Source: a virus. Taken from it: 43,628 nt of DNA. The position numbers and the translations under genes were made by a program. The notes beneath the pieces were generated by a model that was given only the letters and a program-made list of their open reading frames with translations, made no database searches and was not told where the DNA came from. The DNA is taken from the IMG/VR virus record IMGVR_UViG_3300042891_000945, positions 1-43,628 of that record; one strand, given 5' to 3'. Within the stretch, counting starts at the first letter, position 1; each line of letters opens with the position of its first letter. This document shows, in pieces, positions 16,741 to 24,617 of this stretch.

Positions 16741-19227
16741 ATGAAGATACTTTTTTTAGGTTTTACAAGTAAAAATTATAATGGACACGGTATTAGAATA
16801 GATAGGGCTGACTTAACAAGAAAAATGTCTTGTCTGGAAACTTGGGTACCAAGAATAGAAAAACTGGGTCATGAAGTTATTTTTTTTGATGGTAACAATG
16901 AAACTCAAAGTTATGATGAAAAAAATAAAATATTACATTTAATTTCTAATGAAAGTTATGACTATCATTCATTAAAAGATGACGGGATTGGTTCATTAAT
17001 GTATGAAAGATTAAAGGAGGCTGTCGATTGGTGTCTTAAAAATAAAGAATTTGATTATATTTTTAGAACTGATGATGGTTCATATATTAATTCTTTTGTA
17101 ATTGATAAAATGATTACTGACATTCAAGGATTTGATGTTGTTCATTCTCATGGTGGAGGTGCGGGTGTTTTTATGTCTAAAAAAGTTTGTGAAGATTTGA
17201 TAAACGATATAAATGAAGAAAATATTTTTATTGAGGATGTTACTCTATGGAAATTTTTTGACAAACATTCATATAAAAGAAAAACATCAAGTTTATTATG
17301 TCATCAATATATTGTAAGTGAAGATTATTTTTCAATACATTACACTAATGGTAAACGACAATATTTTGTTGATGATGTTATTTCATATTATTATGACGGT
17401 AATCCATTAAAACGAAAAGTAATATTAAATTATCCTTTGGACCACGGCACTCCATTATTAGTGAATACGTGGGATAGTGATTTTATAAGAACCCCAATAT
17501 ATTATTCAATGGATAAAGACATGTTTAATTGGGAACACTATGGGACTGTCGCTAGAAATCATTACGCAGTCACATCTGAATGTCCATTTGCTAAAAATTC
17601 AATAAATGAATTAGTGTTTTATAACACTAAATTTGATTTTAATAAAGACCATGAAAAAAACGCTTTTAATAAATACATTGAAAGTGTTAATGATAATGGG
17701 ATTATTTATTTCTTTTATAAATCTCAAAAAGATATTCAAAAAGAAATTTTTGATAAATTAGAAGTTATTAGTGAAAATAATTATTTAGACATTATTAATG
17801 AATATGTTAAAGTAGAAAATGGTGTTTTTATTAAAACAATTAAAAAAACAAATAATAAACAAATATTGCCTAACCCAAATAAAATTAGTATGAACGATAA
17901 TAAAAAAATAGTGTTGGCTCAGTTTTGGACTGATAATGTATCATATTCTAAATACACAAAGGCAATTAACGAAAGATATTGTAATGAACAAAATTACATA
18001 TACCATATTGAAAACAATGGGGATAAAATTAGAAATAAAATAGGTAAACGAGCATTTACTTGGTATAAACCATTCCTTCTTTTAGACGTTTTAGAAGAAC
18101 ATAACCCTGATTATGTTTTATTTTTAGATGCCGATGCAATTGTAGTTAATAATGATTATCGTATCGAATCATTTATTAATAGTGATTTTGATATTATTTG
18201 TACAGAAGATTATGGACCAAGTTTAATGAATGCCGGTGTGTTATTAATCAAAAACACAGAATGGGTTAAAACTTTCTTAAAAGAATGGTGGGACGTTTGT
18301 GATACTTTAGGTGGTGGTCCGGATAATATTAAAGGGTTTTATGAAAATGGGTTATGGCACGACCAAACATGTTTTAGTCATTTGATAAAAACATATCCTA
18401 ATATTGAAAACCATATAAAAATTATTGATAATAAAGTTTTAAATGGGCGTTATTTTAATGATACACAAAATAAAAACTTTATTTTTCACGCATTTTCATA
18501 TGGACAATATCCAAATAGAAGTTTAGATAGTGCTTATTATGATTTATTTAAAATTCCAATACCAACAGGTACACAATTATTAGATATTATTCAATACTAT
18601 CAAACAGACAAACATTCTAGTCATAACTTTTTTAATCTTATTTATAATGATTTATTTAAAGGTATATATTTGGATGTTAAAACTTTTATTGAAATAGGTG
18701 TTTATGATTGTGAATCAATTAAATTATGGAGAGATTATTTTATTAATGCGGAAATAATAGGTGTTGAATATAATTTACCGTATAGTTTGGATAAATTAGG
18801 TTCAACTAGTCAAGAAAGAATGACATTCATCAATGCCGACCAATCTAAAGAAGAGGATTTAATTAAATTATGTGAAACATATTCTAATGTTGATGTTATT
18901 ATGGATGATGGTTCTCACTTAATGAGAGACCAACAAATAACATTGGCAAAATTATTTAAAATGTTAAAATCTAATGGTATATATGTCCTTGAAGATTTAC
19001 ACACTAGTATTGAATTAAAAAATAATCCAAATCATTGGACTAATTGGGGTGATATTAATAAAACATTAACTTTAGATATGTTAAAAGATTATCAAAAAAC
19101 AGGTAAAATTGTGTCTGATTATATGACACAAGATGAAATGGATTATTTAAATGAAAATATTAAAAGTGTTGAAATTTATCAAACTAGTCCTGATTGGAGT
19201 GTTACTAGTGTAATAATAAAAAAATAA
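16741..19227 (+). CDS. three-domain GT31-like / GT34-like glycosyltransferase and methyltransferase fusion
   Basis: The 828-residue protein combines three catalytic-looking parts. Residues about 1-220 resemble GT31 galactosyltransferases: YIFRTDDGSYIN (acidic motif at 111-112), HGGGAGVFMSK, then IEDVTLW. Residues about 388-590 resemble GT34: VLAQFWTDNVSYSKY, VLFLDADAIVVNN with DAD at 463-465, and MNAGVLLIKNTEW. Residues about 610-828 look like a cephalosporin hydroxylase/MycE-type methyltransferase: TDKHSSHNF, TFIEIGVYDCESIKLWRDYF, and VIMDDGSHLMRDQQ (DDGSH at 722-726), then VLEDLHTS. A beta-rich spacer (about 225-330) is unassigned. One chain could thus add two sugars and a methyl group. It sits between the GT60-like gene and another transferase in a tight plus-strand operon. 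Confidence 0.75.
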   Translation: MKILFLGFTSKNYNGHGIRIDRADLTRKMSCLETWVPRIEKLGHEVIFFDGNNETQSYDEKNKILHLISNESYDYHSLKDDGIGSLMYERLKEAVDWCLKNKEFDYIFRTDDGSYINSFVIDKMITDIQGFDVVHSHGGGAGVFMSKKVCEDLINDINEENIFIEDVTLWKFFDKHSYKRKTSSLLCHQYIVSEDYFSIHYTNGKRQYFVDDVISYYYDGNPLKRKVILNYPLDHGTPLLVNTWDSDFIRTPIYYSMDKDMFNWEHYGTVARNHYAVTSECPFAKNSINELVFYNTKFDFNKDHEKNAFNKYIESVNDNGIIYFFYKSQKDIQKEIFDKLEVISENNYLDIINEYVKVENGVFIKTIKKTNNKQILPNPNKISMNDNKKIVLAQFWTDNVSYSKYTKAINERYCNEQNYIYHIENNGDKIRNKIGKRAFTWYKPFLLLDVLEEHNPDYVLFLDADAIVVNNDYRIESFINSDFDIICTEDYGPSLMNAGVLLIKNTEWVKTFLKEWWDVCDTLGGGPDNIKGFYENGLWHDQTCFSHLIKTYPNIENHIKIIDNKVLNGRYFNDTQNKNFIFHAFSYGQYPNRSLDSAYYDLFKIPIPTGTQLLDIIQYYQTDKHSSHNFFNLIYNDLFKGIYLDVKTFIEIGVYDCESIKLWRDYFINAEIIGVEYNLPYSLDKLGSTSQERMTFINADQSKEEDLIKLCETYSNVDVIMDDGSHLMRDQQITLAKLFKMLKSNGIYVLEDLHTSIELKNNPNHWTNWGDINKTLTLDMLKDYQKTGKIVSDYMTQDEMDYLNENIKSVEIYQTSPDWSVTSVIIKK

Positions 19228-19236
19228 TAAAAAAAT

Positions 19237-20196
19237 ATGATAAGTGTTGTTTACCATTGTTATCTAGTTGGTAACTGGAAAGAAATTGTTAATGAGCAAT
19301 TAAATAGATTAAAATCTTCGGGGCTTTATGATTCTGCGGATATAATAGAAGTTACGGTTAATTTAGATAAGACAGATAAATCTGAATTTGAAAATGTGGT
19401 ATCAAATTATACAAAATTAAATGTTGAATATTTTACAGACAATACCGCAGAATATCCGGGAATTAAAAAAGTTAGAGAATTAGCGTTAAGTAACGATACT
19501 AAAATATTTTATTTTCACACAAAAGGTGTTAGTAACAATTACAATAACTATAATGATAAAACAATATCTCAAGAAAAAATTGAAAACATCCAACAATGGA
19601 AAGAATGTTTAGAATATTTTTTAATTGATAAATGGGAAGAATCTATTGAATTATTAGATTCTTATGATAATGTTGGTGTCACATGTAATGGTGGTTGGTA
19701 TTGGGGTAATTTTTGGTGGTCACAATCAAGCCATATTAAAAAAACCTCTGAAGTAGGTTTGTGGGGCAGATGGGATTATGAAGCTTGGTTAAATAGAGAT
19801 ACTCCAGAATCCAAAAATTATGAATTCCACCATTTTTCATATAACCCTTATGTTACTAAATTAGATAAAGATTGGTATACATCAAAATCTGAATATGTTG
19901 GTGATAAAATTACGGTAACTAACGCTTTTTATGGTACACCCCCATTTCAAATAGATGAAGGGTATTCTGGTATGGAACTTAATGTAGGTAATGATGTTAC
20001 TGATATTGTAAAAGAATTGTTAAAAATTGAAAATAATCTTCAATTTAATTTTAACATAAACAATGAGAGTATGGGCGGAGACCCTGCATTTGGTTCTCGA
20101 AAATTTTTAATTATTGAATTTTCACCAGAATCTAATTTAAATAAAAAATATAAAATGGGTCTTCATGAAGGTCAAACATTTAATTTTAAATTTTAA
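19237..20196 (+). CDS. glycosyltransferase-like protein, 319 aa
   Basis: Visible blocks are MISVVYHCYLVGNWKEIVNE, IFYFHTKGVSNN, QQWKECLEYFLIDKWEESIE, and CNGGWYWGNFWWSQSSHIKK. This set recurs in uncharacterised glycosyltransferase-like proteins from bacteria and large viruses, where FHTKG sits near the acidic donor region and GNFWW marks the acceptor side. No DxD can be assigned with confidence. The last 60 residues are probably a separate beta segment. It is nine bases after the three-domain gene and three bases before the HtrL-like gene. A transferase role is inferred from these blocks and context. Confidence 0.6.
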   Translation: MISVVYHCYLVGNWKEIVNEQLNRLKSSGLYDSADIIEVTVNLDKTDKSEFENVVSNYTKLNVEYFTDNTAEYPGIKKVRELALSNDTKIFYFHTKGVSNNYNNYNDKTISQEKIENIQQWKECLEYFLIDKWEESIELLDSYDNVGVTCNGGWYWGNFWWSQSSHIKKTSEVGLWGRWDYEAWLNRDTPESKNYEFHHFSYNPYVTKLDKDWYTSKSEYVGDKITVTNAFYGTPPFQIDEGYSGMELNVGNDVTDIVKELLKIENNLQFNFNINNESMGGDPAFGSRKFLIIEFSPESNLNKKYKMGLHEGQTFNFKF

Positions 20197-20199
20197 TAA

Positions 20200-21891
20200 A
20201 TGAATAAAAATATAACATTAGTTACTGGCCTTTGGGATATGGGTAGAGGAAACCTTGAGGGGTGGGCAAAAAGAGATTTTGAATATTATAAAAATAGATT
20301 CTTTGAATTTTTAGAAACGGATGTTCAGATGTGCATTTGGATACCTAAAGATTTAGAGGAAGATGTATTAAGAATACGTGGTGATAAACCGACAAAAATA
20401 TTCATTAAAAACTTGGAGGATTTTAAAACTTGGAACCCATTCTTTAATAAGATCCAAGAAATACGTAATACAGATAGTTGGAAAAATTTTGCGGGTTGGT
20501 TAAGAGAATCCCCACAAGCAACATTAGAATATTATAATCCAATGATGTTTACAAAAATGTTTATGTTAAATGATTCGGCGATTATAAATCCATTTAATTC
20601 TGATTATCTTTTTTGGATTGATGGTGGTTTAACAAATACGGTTAGTACAGGATATTTTATTAATGATAAAGTTTTAGATAATTTAGAAAATTATATGTCA
20701 TCATTAGATAAAGAATATGTTCATATAACATATCCTTATGAGGCTAACGATGAGATACATGGGTTTGAAAGAAAACAAATGGCAAAGTATTGTAATACTG
20801 ATTATGTTAATTATGTTGCAAGAGGTGGTTTCTTTGGTGGTCATAAAAATACAATTCATAATATGAATACATTATATTATGGGGTAATGGAATCCACATT
20901 AAAAGATAATTTAATGGGGGCAGACGAATGTTTATTTACAATATTATGCCACAAATATCCTGAATTAATACACAGATTTGAAATTGAAGGTAATGGATTG
21001 GTATGGCCATTTTTTGAAAATTTAAAAAGTTTTGAAAAACCTATTGATGTTGAAACTAAAATTAAAATTAATGATATTGGTAGTGATATAGGATTATACG
21101 TTATTACGTTTAATTCCTCAAAACAATTTGAAACTCTTATTGAGTCAATGTTAGACTACGATCCGTCATTCTTAACTAAAACTAAAAAATATTTACTTAA
21201 TAACTCAACAGATTTAACGACAACCGAAAGATATGTTCAACTATGTGACCTATATGGGTTTGAACATATTAAAAAAGATAATATTGGTATAACAGGTGGA
21301 AGACAATTTATTGCTGAACATTTTAATGAACAAAATAATTTAAGTCATTATTATTTTTTTGAGGACGATATGTTTTTTTATAATGGGGGAGATGTAACTT
21401 GTAAAAATGGATTTGTTAGAAAAATAAAAAACATATTTGACAACACATTAAAAATAATAAAAGAAGAGAAATTTGATTTTTTAAAGTTAAACTTTAGTGA
21501 ATTTTATGGTAGTCATAATAAACAATGGGCTTGGTATAATGTACCACAATCATTTAGAGAATCACATTGGGTAAACAACCCAAGATTGCCCGAACATGGT
21601 TTGGATGCTAACTCACCTAATTTAGAATTTAAACACATAAAGTCTTACAATGGAATACCATATGCTACAGGTGAAATTTATTTGTGTAACTGGCCAATAG
21701 TCATGTCAAAAGAAGGTAATTATAAATGTTATCTCAAAACAAAATATAGTATGCCTCACGAACAAACTCTTATGTCCCATTGTTATCAAGAAATGGTAAA
21801 GGGTAATATAATAGGTTCTGTATTACTTTCAACACCAACCGATCATAATAGATTTGATTTTTATGACGGTAGTTTGAGAAAAGAATGTTAA
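20200..21891 (+). CDS. HtrL/YibB-like protein fused to a second glycosyltransferase domain
   Basis: The N-terminal 270 residues match HtrL_YibB/WlaTC: ITLVTGLWDMGRGNLEGWAK at the start, and YNPMMFTKMFMLNDSAIINP, then YLFWIDGGLTNTV. That family lies in LPS/LOS clusters and is thought to be glycosyltransferase-related. The C-terminal part (about 285-563) looks like a further GT-A domain: GLYVITFNSSKQFETLIESM, ITGGRQFIAEHF, and SHYYFFEDDMFFYNGG with the EDD acidic motif. It is the last transferase of the plus-strand set. Dual transferase function is inference; the family match at the N-terminus is fairly strong. Confidence 0.7.
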   Translation: MNKNITLVTGLWDMGRGNLEGWAKRDFEYYKNRFFEFLETDVQMCIWIPKDLEEDVLRIRGDKPTKIFIKNLEDFKTWNPFFNKIQEIRNTDSWKNFAGWLRESPQATLEYYNPMMFTKMFMLNDSAIINPFNSDYLFWIDGGLTNTVSTGYFINDKVLDNLENYMSSLDKEYVHITYPYEANDEIHGFERKQMAKYCNTDYVNYVARGGFFGGHKNTIHNMNTLYYGVMESTLKDNLMGADECLFTILCHKYPELIHRFEIEGNGLVWPFFENLKSFEKPIDVETKIKINDIGSDIGLYVITFNSSKQFETLIESMLDYDPSFLTKTKKYLLNNSTDLTTTERYVQLCDLYGFEHIKKDNIGITGGRQFIAEHFNEQNNLSHYYFFEDDMFFYNGGDVTCKNGFVRKIKNIFDNTLKIIKEEKFDFLKLNFSEFYGSHNKQWAWYNVPQSFRESHWVNNPRLPEHGLDANSPNLEFKHIKSYNGIPYATGEIYLCNWPIVMSKEGNYKCYLKTKYSMPHEQTLMSHCYQEMVKGNIIGSVLLSTPTDHNRFDFYDGSLRKEC

Positions 21892-21897
21892 TTGCAA

Positions 21898-21905
21898 TAT
21901 TTATT
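21898..21905 (+). promoter_or_regulatory. TATTTATT motif before the Ig-like structural gene
   Basis: The motif starts seven bases after the stop of the HtrL-like gene and ends 13 bases before the ATG at 21919, so this gene probably has its own start signal. Confidence 0.5.
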
Positions 21906-21918
21906 GTAAAATCAAATA

Positions 21919-22479
21919 ATGGAATTTTACATTAAGAAAAATGCTACGTTACCCGTTTTAAAGATGCAAGTCGTTAAAGACGGTAGAAGTGATTATAATA
22001 AGATGATGGAAATGATTGAGGAATCTTCTATCTTCTTTTCAATGGTAGATACTGAGACGGGGATTCCAAGAATTGTTACTAGACCCGCAGGATTTGTTGA
22101 GAAAACTCAAATGGATCCAAATGCTGAATACGAATATTATGTTTATTATCAGTTTACTCCAAACGATACAAGAAAAGTTGGTAGATATGAGGGTCAATTT
22201 TTATTAAGAAATTCTGACGGAACATTAATTTTACCAATCAGAGAAAAACTTTATATAAATGTACAAGAAAGTTTCATTGCGGACGATCTTCCGTATGAAT
22301 CTTGTTATGTTGTTGGTTTCCCTTGTTGTGCTAGTATACCAACAACCACAACAACTACAACAACACCTTGTCCTAGTTGTAGAGCTTGTTGTCCACCGAC
22401 TCCAACACCTGAACCAATTACAACAACTACAACATATCCATATATAACAACAACTACAACTTTTTTACCACCTGAATAG
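21919..22479 (+). CDS. small structural protein, Ig-like/BppU-like N-domain with Thr-rich tail
   Basis: The 186-residue product has a beta-rich N-terminal domain (1-117) with YYVYYQFTPNDTRKVGRYEG and LILPIREKLYINVQES, resembling the Ig-like N-terminal domains of phage baseplate upper (BppU-type) proteins. The last 60 residues change character: Cys-rich (CPSCRACC), flanked by runs of threonine, with a PTPTPEP step and a second Thr run before the stop. The tail resembles the linkers of the two fibre proteins and of the sheath, so it may share their modification or assembly route. It lies between the transferases and the second fibre gene. Function as a fibre attachment or baseplate decoration is inferred. 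Confidence 0.55.
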   Translation: MEFYIKKNATLPVLKMQVVKDGRSDYNKMMEMIEESSIFFSMVDTETGIPRIVTRPAGFVEKTQMDPNAEYEYYVYYQFTPNDTRKVGRYEGQFLLRNSDGTLILPIREKLYINVQESFIADDLPYESCYVVGFPCCASIPTTTTTTTTPCPSCRACCPPTPTPEPITTTTTYPYITTTTTFLPPE

Positions 22480-22562
22480 TTAGATTAAGTCAAAGAATCA
22501 CAAAATATTTTCAAAAACTTAGTAAATAAAAAAAATAAAATAATTTTTATTATATTATAAAC

Positions 22563-22570
22563 TATTTATT
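22563..22570 (+). promoter_or_regulatory. TATTTATT motif before the second fibre gene
   Basis: The motif ends 12 bases before the ATG at 22583. Confidence 0.5.
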
Positions 22571-22582
22571 TAATAAAAAACT

Positions 22583-24511
22583 ATGCCTTGTAAGAGTTAT
22601 AAAATCACATCAACTGCACCTTTTAAAATAATACAGTTTAACCCATGTTGTGGTAATCCTTTTTCACCATTGGTAATTCTTAATCCTCCTGGAATAAGAT
22701 ACATTTGTTCATCTACGACACCATCAGTTCCTACTGGTGTATCTTATACTTTAATGGGAGAATGTTGTATTTCAACACCTACACCTACAAAAACACCAAC
22801 TCCAACACCAACAAAAACACCAACCCAATGTGCTTGTTTTACTGCAAATAATCCATATAACTTTTCCGTTGGTGTAAAATATACCAATTGTTATAATATT
22901 CCTAGTCAAGGAATTATGGTTCCGGCATTCGGAACTGCTCAATTTTGTGCATTATCAATCTCAAGCGATCCTTATGGTATAGCGTCGCCAACAGGTATTT
23001 GTTCTAATAATCAAAATTGTAATGTTCCTACACCAACTCCTACACCGACAAAAACAAAAACGCCAACACCTACACCAACAAAACAAATTTGTAAAAATTA
23101 TAAGATTACAGTAACGTCAGTTTTTGAAATAATACAGTTTACTCCATGTTGTGGTTCTCCTAGTTCACCAATGAGTGTTGGTCAGGGAATAACATACGTT
23201 TGTTCACTTACATTCCCATCAGTTCCTACTGGAGTATCTTGTACTTTATTTGGAGATTGTCCAACTTGTCCAACACCAACTCCTACACCTACACCAACAA
23301 AAACAAAAACTCCAACACCTACACCTACAAAAACATTAACACCTACACCAACAAAAACAAAAACTCCAACACCTACACCTACAAAAACACCAACACCTAC
23401 ACCTACAAAAACTTTAACTCCTACACCTACAAAAACATTAACTCCTACACCAACACAAACATTAACACCAACACAAACATTAACACCAACATTAACACCA
23501 ACTCCAACAACAACTCCACCATGTGTACCATTCTCTGGAATAGATTTTACCTCAACATGGGCAACTACTAGTCCAAATGAAACTATCACTTTACCTTATC
23601 TTTCTATTGGTACTTACTCAGGAATAATAGACTGGGGTGACGGTAACACAAGTGTTAATAGTTATGTAAATAGAACTCATACATACGCAACTGCGGGAAC
23701 TTATACGGTAACTATATGTGGAACTATTAATGGTTGGGATTTTACAAGCACTTCAGATGGAAGGTTACAGATTAGATCAGTAGAAAGATGGGGTCAGTTA
23801 CGAGGAAATGGTAATAATAGACCAGGGTTTTATAATTGTACAAATTTAAATTTAACTTCAGTTGTAGATACTCTAGATTTAACAGGATATATTAGTTTGA
23901 TACAAATGTTTCAAAGTTGTACTTCTCTTACTTCTATTAATAATATAAATTCTTGGAATACAGGATTAATTACAAATATGCAGCAGATGTTTGCAAGTTG
24001 TACGTCATTTAATCAAGCATTAAGTTTTAACACATCATCAGTTCAATATATGAGTGGTATGTTTGCATCGTGTACTGTATTCAATAGTCCATTAACACTC
24101 AACACATCATCAGTTACTGATATGCAGGGTATGTTTAAATCAAGTGGATTCAATCAACCACTCATTCAAGGTGTAAATGGATGGGATACTTCATCAGTTA
24201 CTAATATGGGTGCTATGTTTGCATTCGCTTACCCATTTGATCAAAACATAGGAAGTTGGGATGTGACAAGTGTTACGGAAGATTTTGATACTCCTGGTTC
24301 GTTTGGTAATACTTTTATGCAATTAAAAACACCTTTAAATTTCTCCGCAGCTAACTTAGATGCAATATACGCTGGTTGGAGTAGTCAGGTTGTTAATACA
24401 GGACTTAAAATATCTTTTGATCCGATTAAATATACAACATTAGGTGGACAAGCAGGAAAAGATATTTTAACAAATACATACGGTTGGATAATAACAGACG
24501 GAGGAGTTTAA
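22583..24511 (+). CDS. second modular fibre-like surface protein with PKD-like and BspA repeats
   Basis: The 642-residue protein reuses the parts of the larger fibre protein. Module A (3-62), a linker, Cys-rich module B (83-146), a linker, a second module A (170-226) close in sequence to the first (IIQF-x-PCCG in both), a long Lys-bearing Thr-Pro linker (230-313), a PKD-like domain (about 318-385, IIDWGDGNTS then HTYATAGTYTVTI), and only about five degenerate BspA repeats with N-terminal SVT-x-M and MF-x-SC cores. The end (NLDAIYAGWSSQ, then TNTYGWIITDGG) resembles the C-terminal cap of flavobacterial BspA-type surface proteins. It is probably a virion adhesin. Shared modules suggest shuffling between the two fibre genes. 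Confidence 0.8.
   Translation: MPCKSYKITSTAPFKIIQFNPCCGNPFSPLVILNPPGIRYICSSTTPSVPTGVSYTLMGECCISTPTPTKTPTPTPTKTPTQCACFTANNPYNFSVGVKYTNCYNIPSQGIMVPAFGTAQFCALSISSDPYGIASPTGICSNNQNCNVPTPTPTPTKTKTPTPTPTKQICKNYKITVTSVFEIIQFTPCCGSPSSPMSVGQGITYVCSLTFPSVPTGVSCTLFGDCPTCPTPTPTPTPTKTKTPTPTPTKTLTPTPTKTKTPTPTPTKTPTPTPTKTLTPTPTKTLTPTPTQTLTPTQTLTPTLTPTPTTTPPCVPFSGIDFTSTWATTSPNETITLPYLSIGTYSGIIDWGDGNTSVNSYVNRTHTYATAGTYTVTICGTINGWDFTSTSDGRLQIRSVERWGQLRGNGNNRPGFYNCTNLNLTSVVDTLDLTGYISLIQMFQSCTSLTSINNINSWNTGLITNMQQMFASCTSFNQALSFNTSSVQYMSGMFASCTVFNSPLTLNTSSVTDMQGMFKSSGFNQPLIQGVNGWDTSSVTNMGAMFAFAYPFDQNIGSWDVTSVTEDFDTPGSFGNTFMQLKTPLNFSAANLDAIYAGWSSQVVNTGLKISFDPIKYTTLGGQAGKDILTNTYGWIITDGGV
23270..23521 (+). repeat. 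degenerate Thr-Pro/Thr-Lys linker repeat
   Basis: A tract of 6-base and 12-base steps (ACACCT, ACACCA, AAAACA) encodes residues 230-313, with PTPTPTKT and TLTPTPTKT phrases recurring in irregular order. It parallels the 13420-13615 tract of the first fibre gene but uses Lys where that one uses Gln. Confidence 0.85.
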
Positions 24512-24553
24512 TCCTTGTTAAAAATAATTTGACATACGATTCTTTTTTTCATA

Positions 24554-24561
24554 TATTTATT
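24554..24561 (+). promoter_or_regulatory. TATTTATT motif before the DNA polymerase gene
   Basis: This copy is 56 bases from the ATG at 24618, further than most. The extra distance is occupied by a hairpin at 24575-24591. Confidence 0.4.
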
Positions 24562-24574
24562 TGAAGAAGGTAAA

Positions 24575-24591
24575 TTTCGTTACACACGAAA
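24575..24591 (+). promoter_or_regulatory. candidate operator hairpin in the DNA polymerase leader
   Basis: TTTCGT (24575-24580) and ACGAAA (24586-24591) form a perfect six-pair stem around a five-base TACAC loop, 26 bases before the polymerase start. In T4 and RB69 the polymerase represses its own translation by binding a small hairpin in its leader; a similar control is plausible here but not shown. Confidence 0.4.
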
Positions 24592-24617
24592 GCCAATGAA
24601 CCAACTCAAAAAATATT

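Noticed and set aside
22480-22582. AT-rich gap with imperfect inverted repeats as a terminator
   Set aside because: The pairing is only A-T with no stable stem and no defined T-run; nothing beyond the TATTTATT motif can be supported.
24596-24617. ATG at 24596 as an alternative polymerase start
   Set aside because: It is out of frame with the polymerase; the ATG at 24618 gives the full N-terminal domain.
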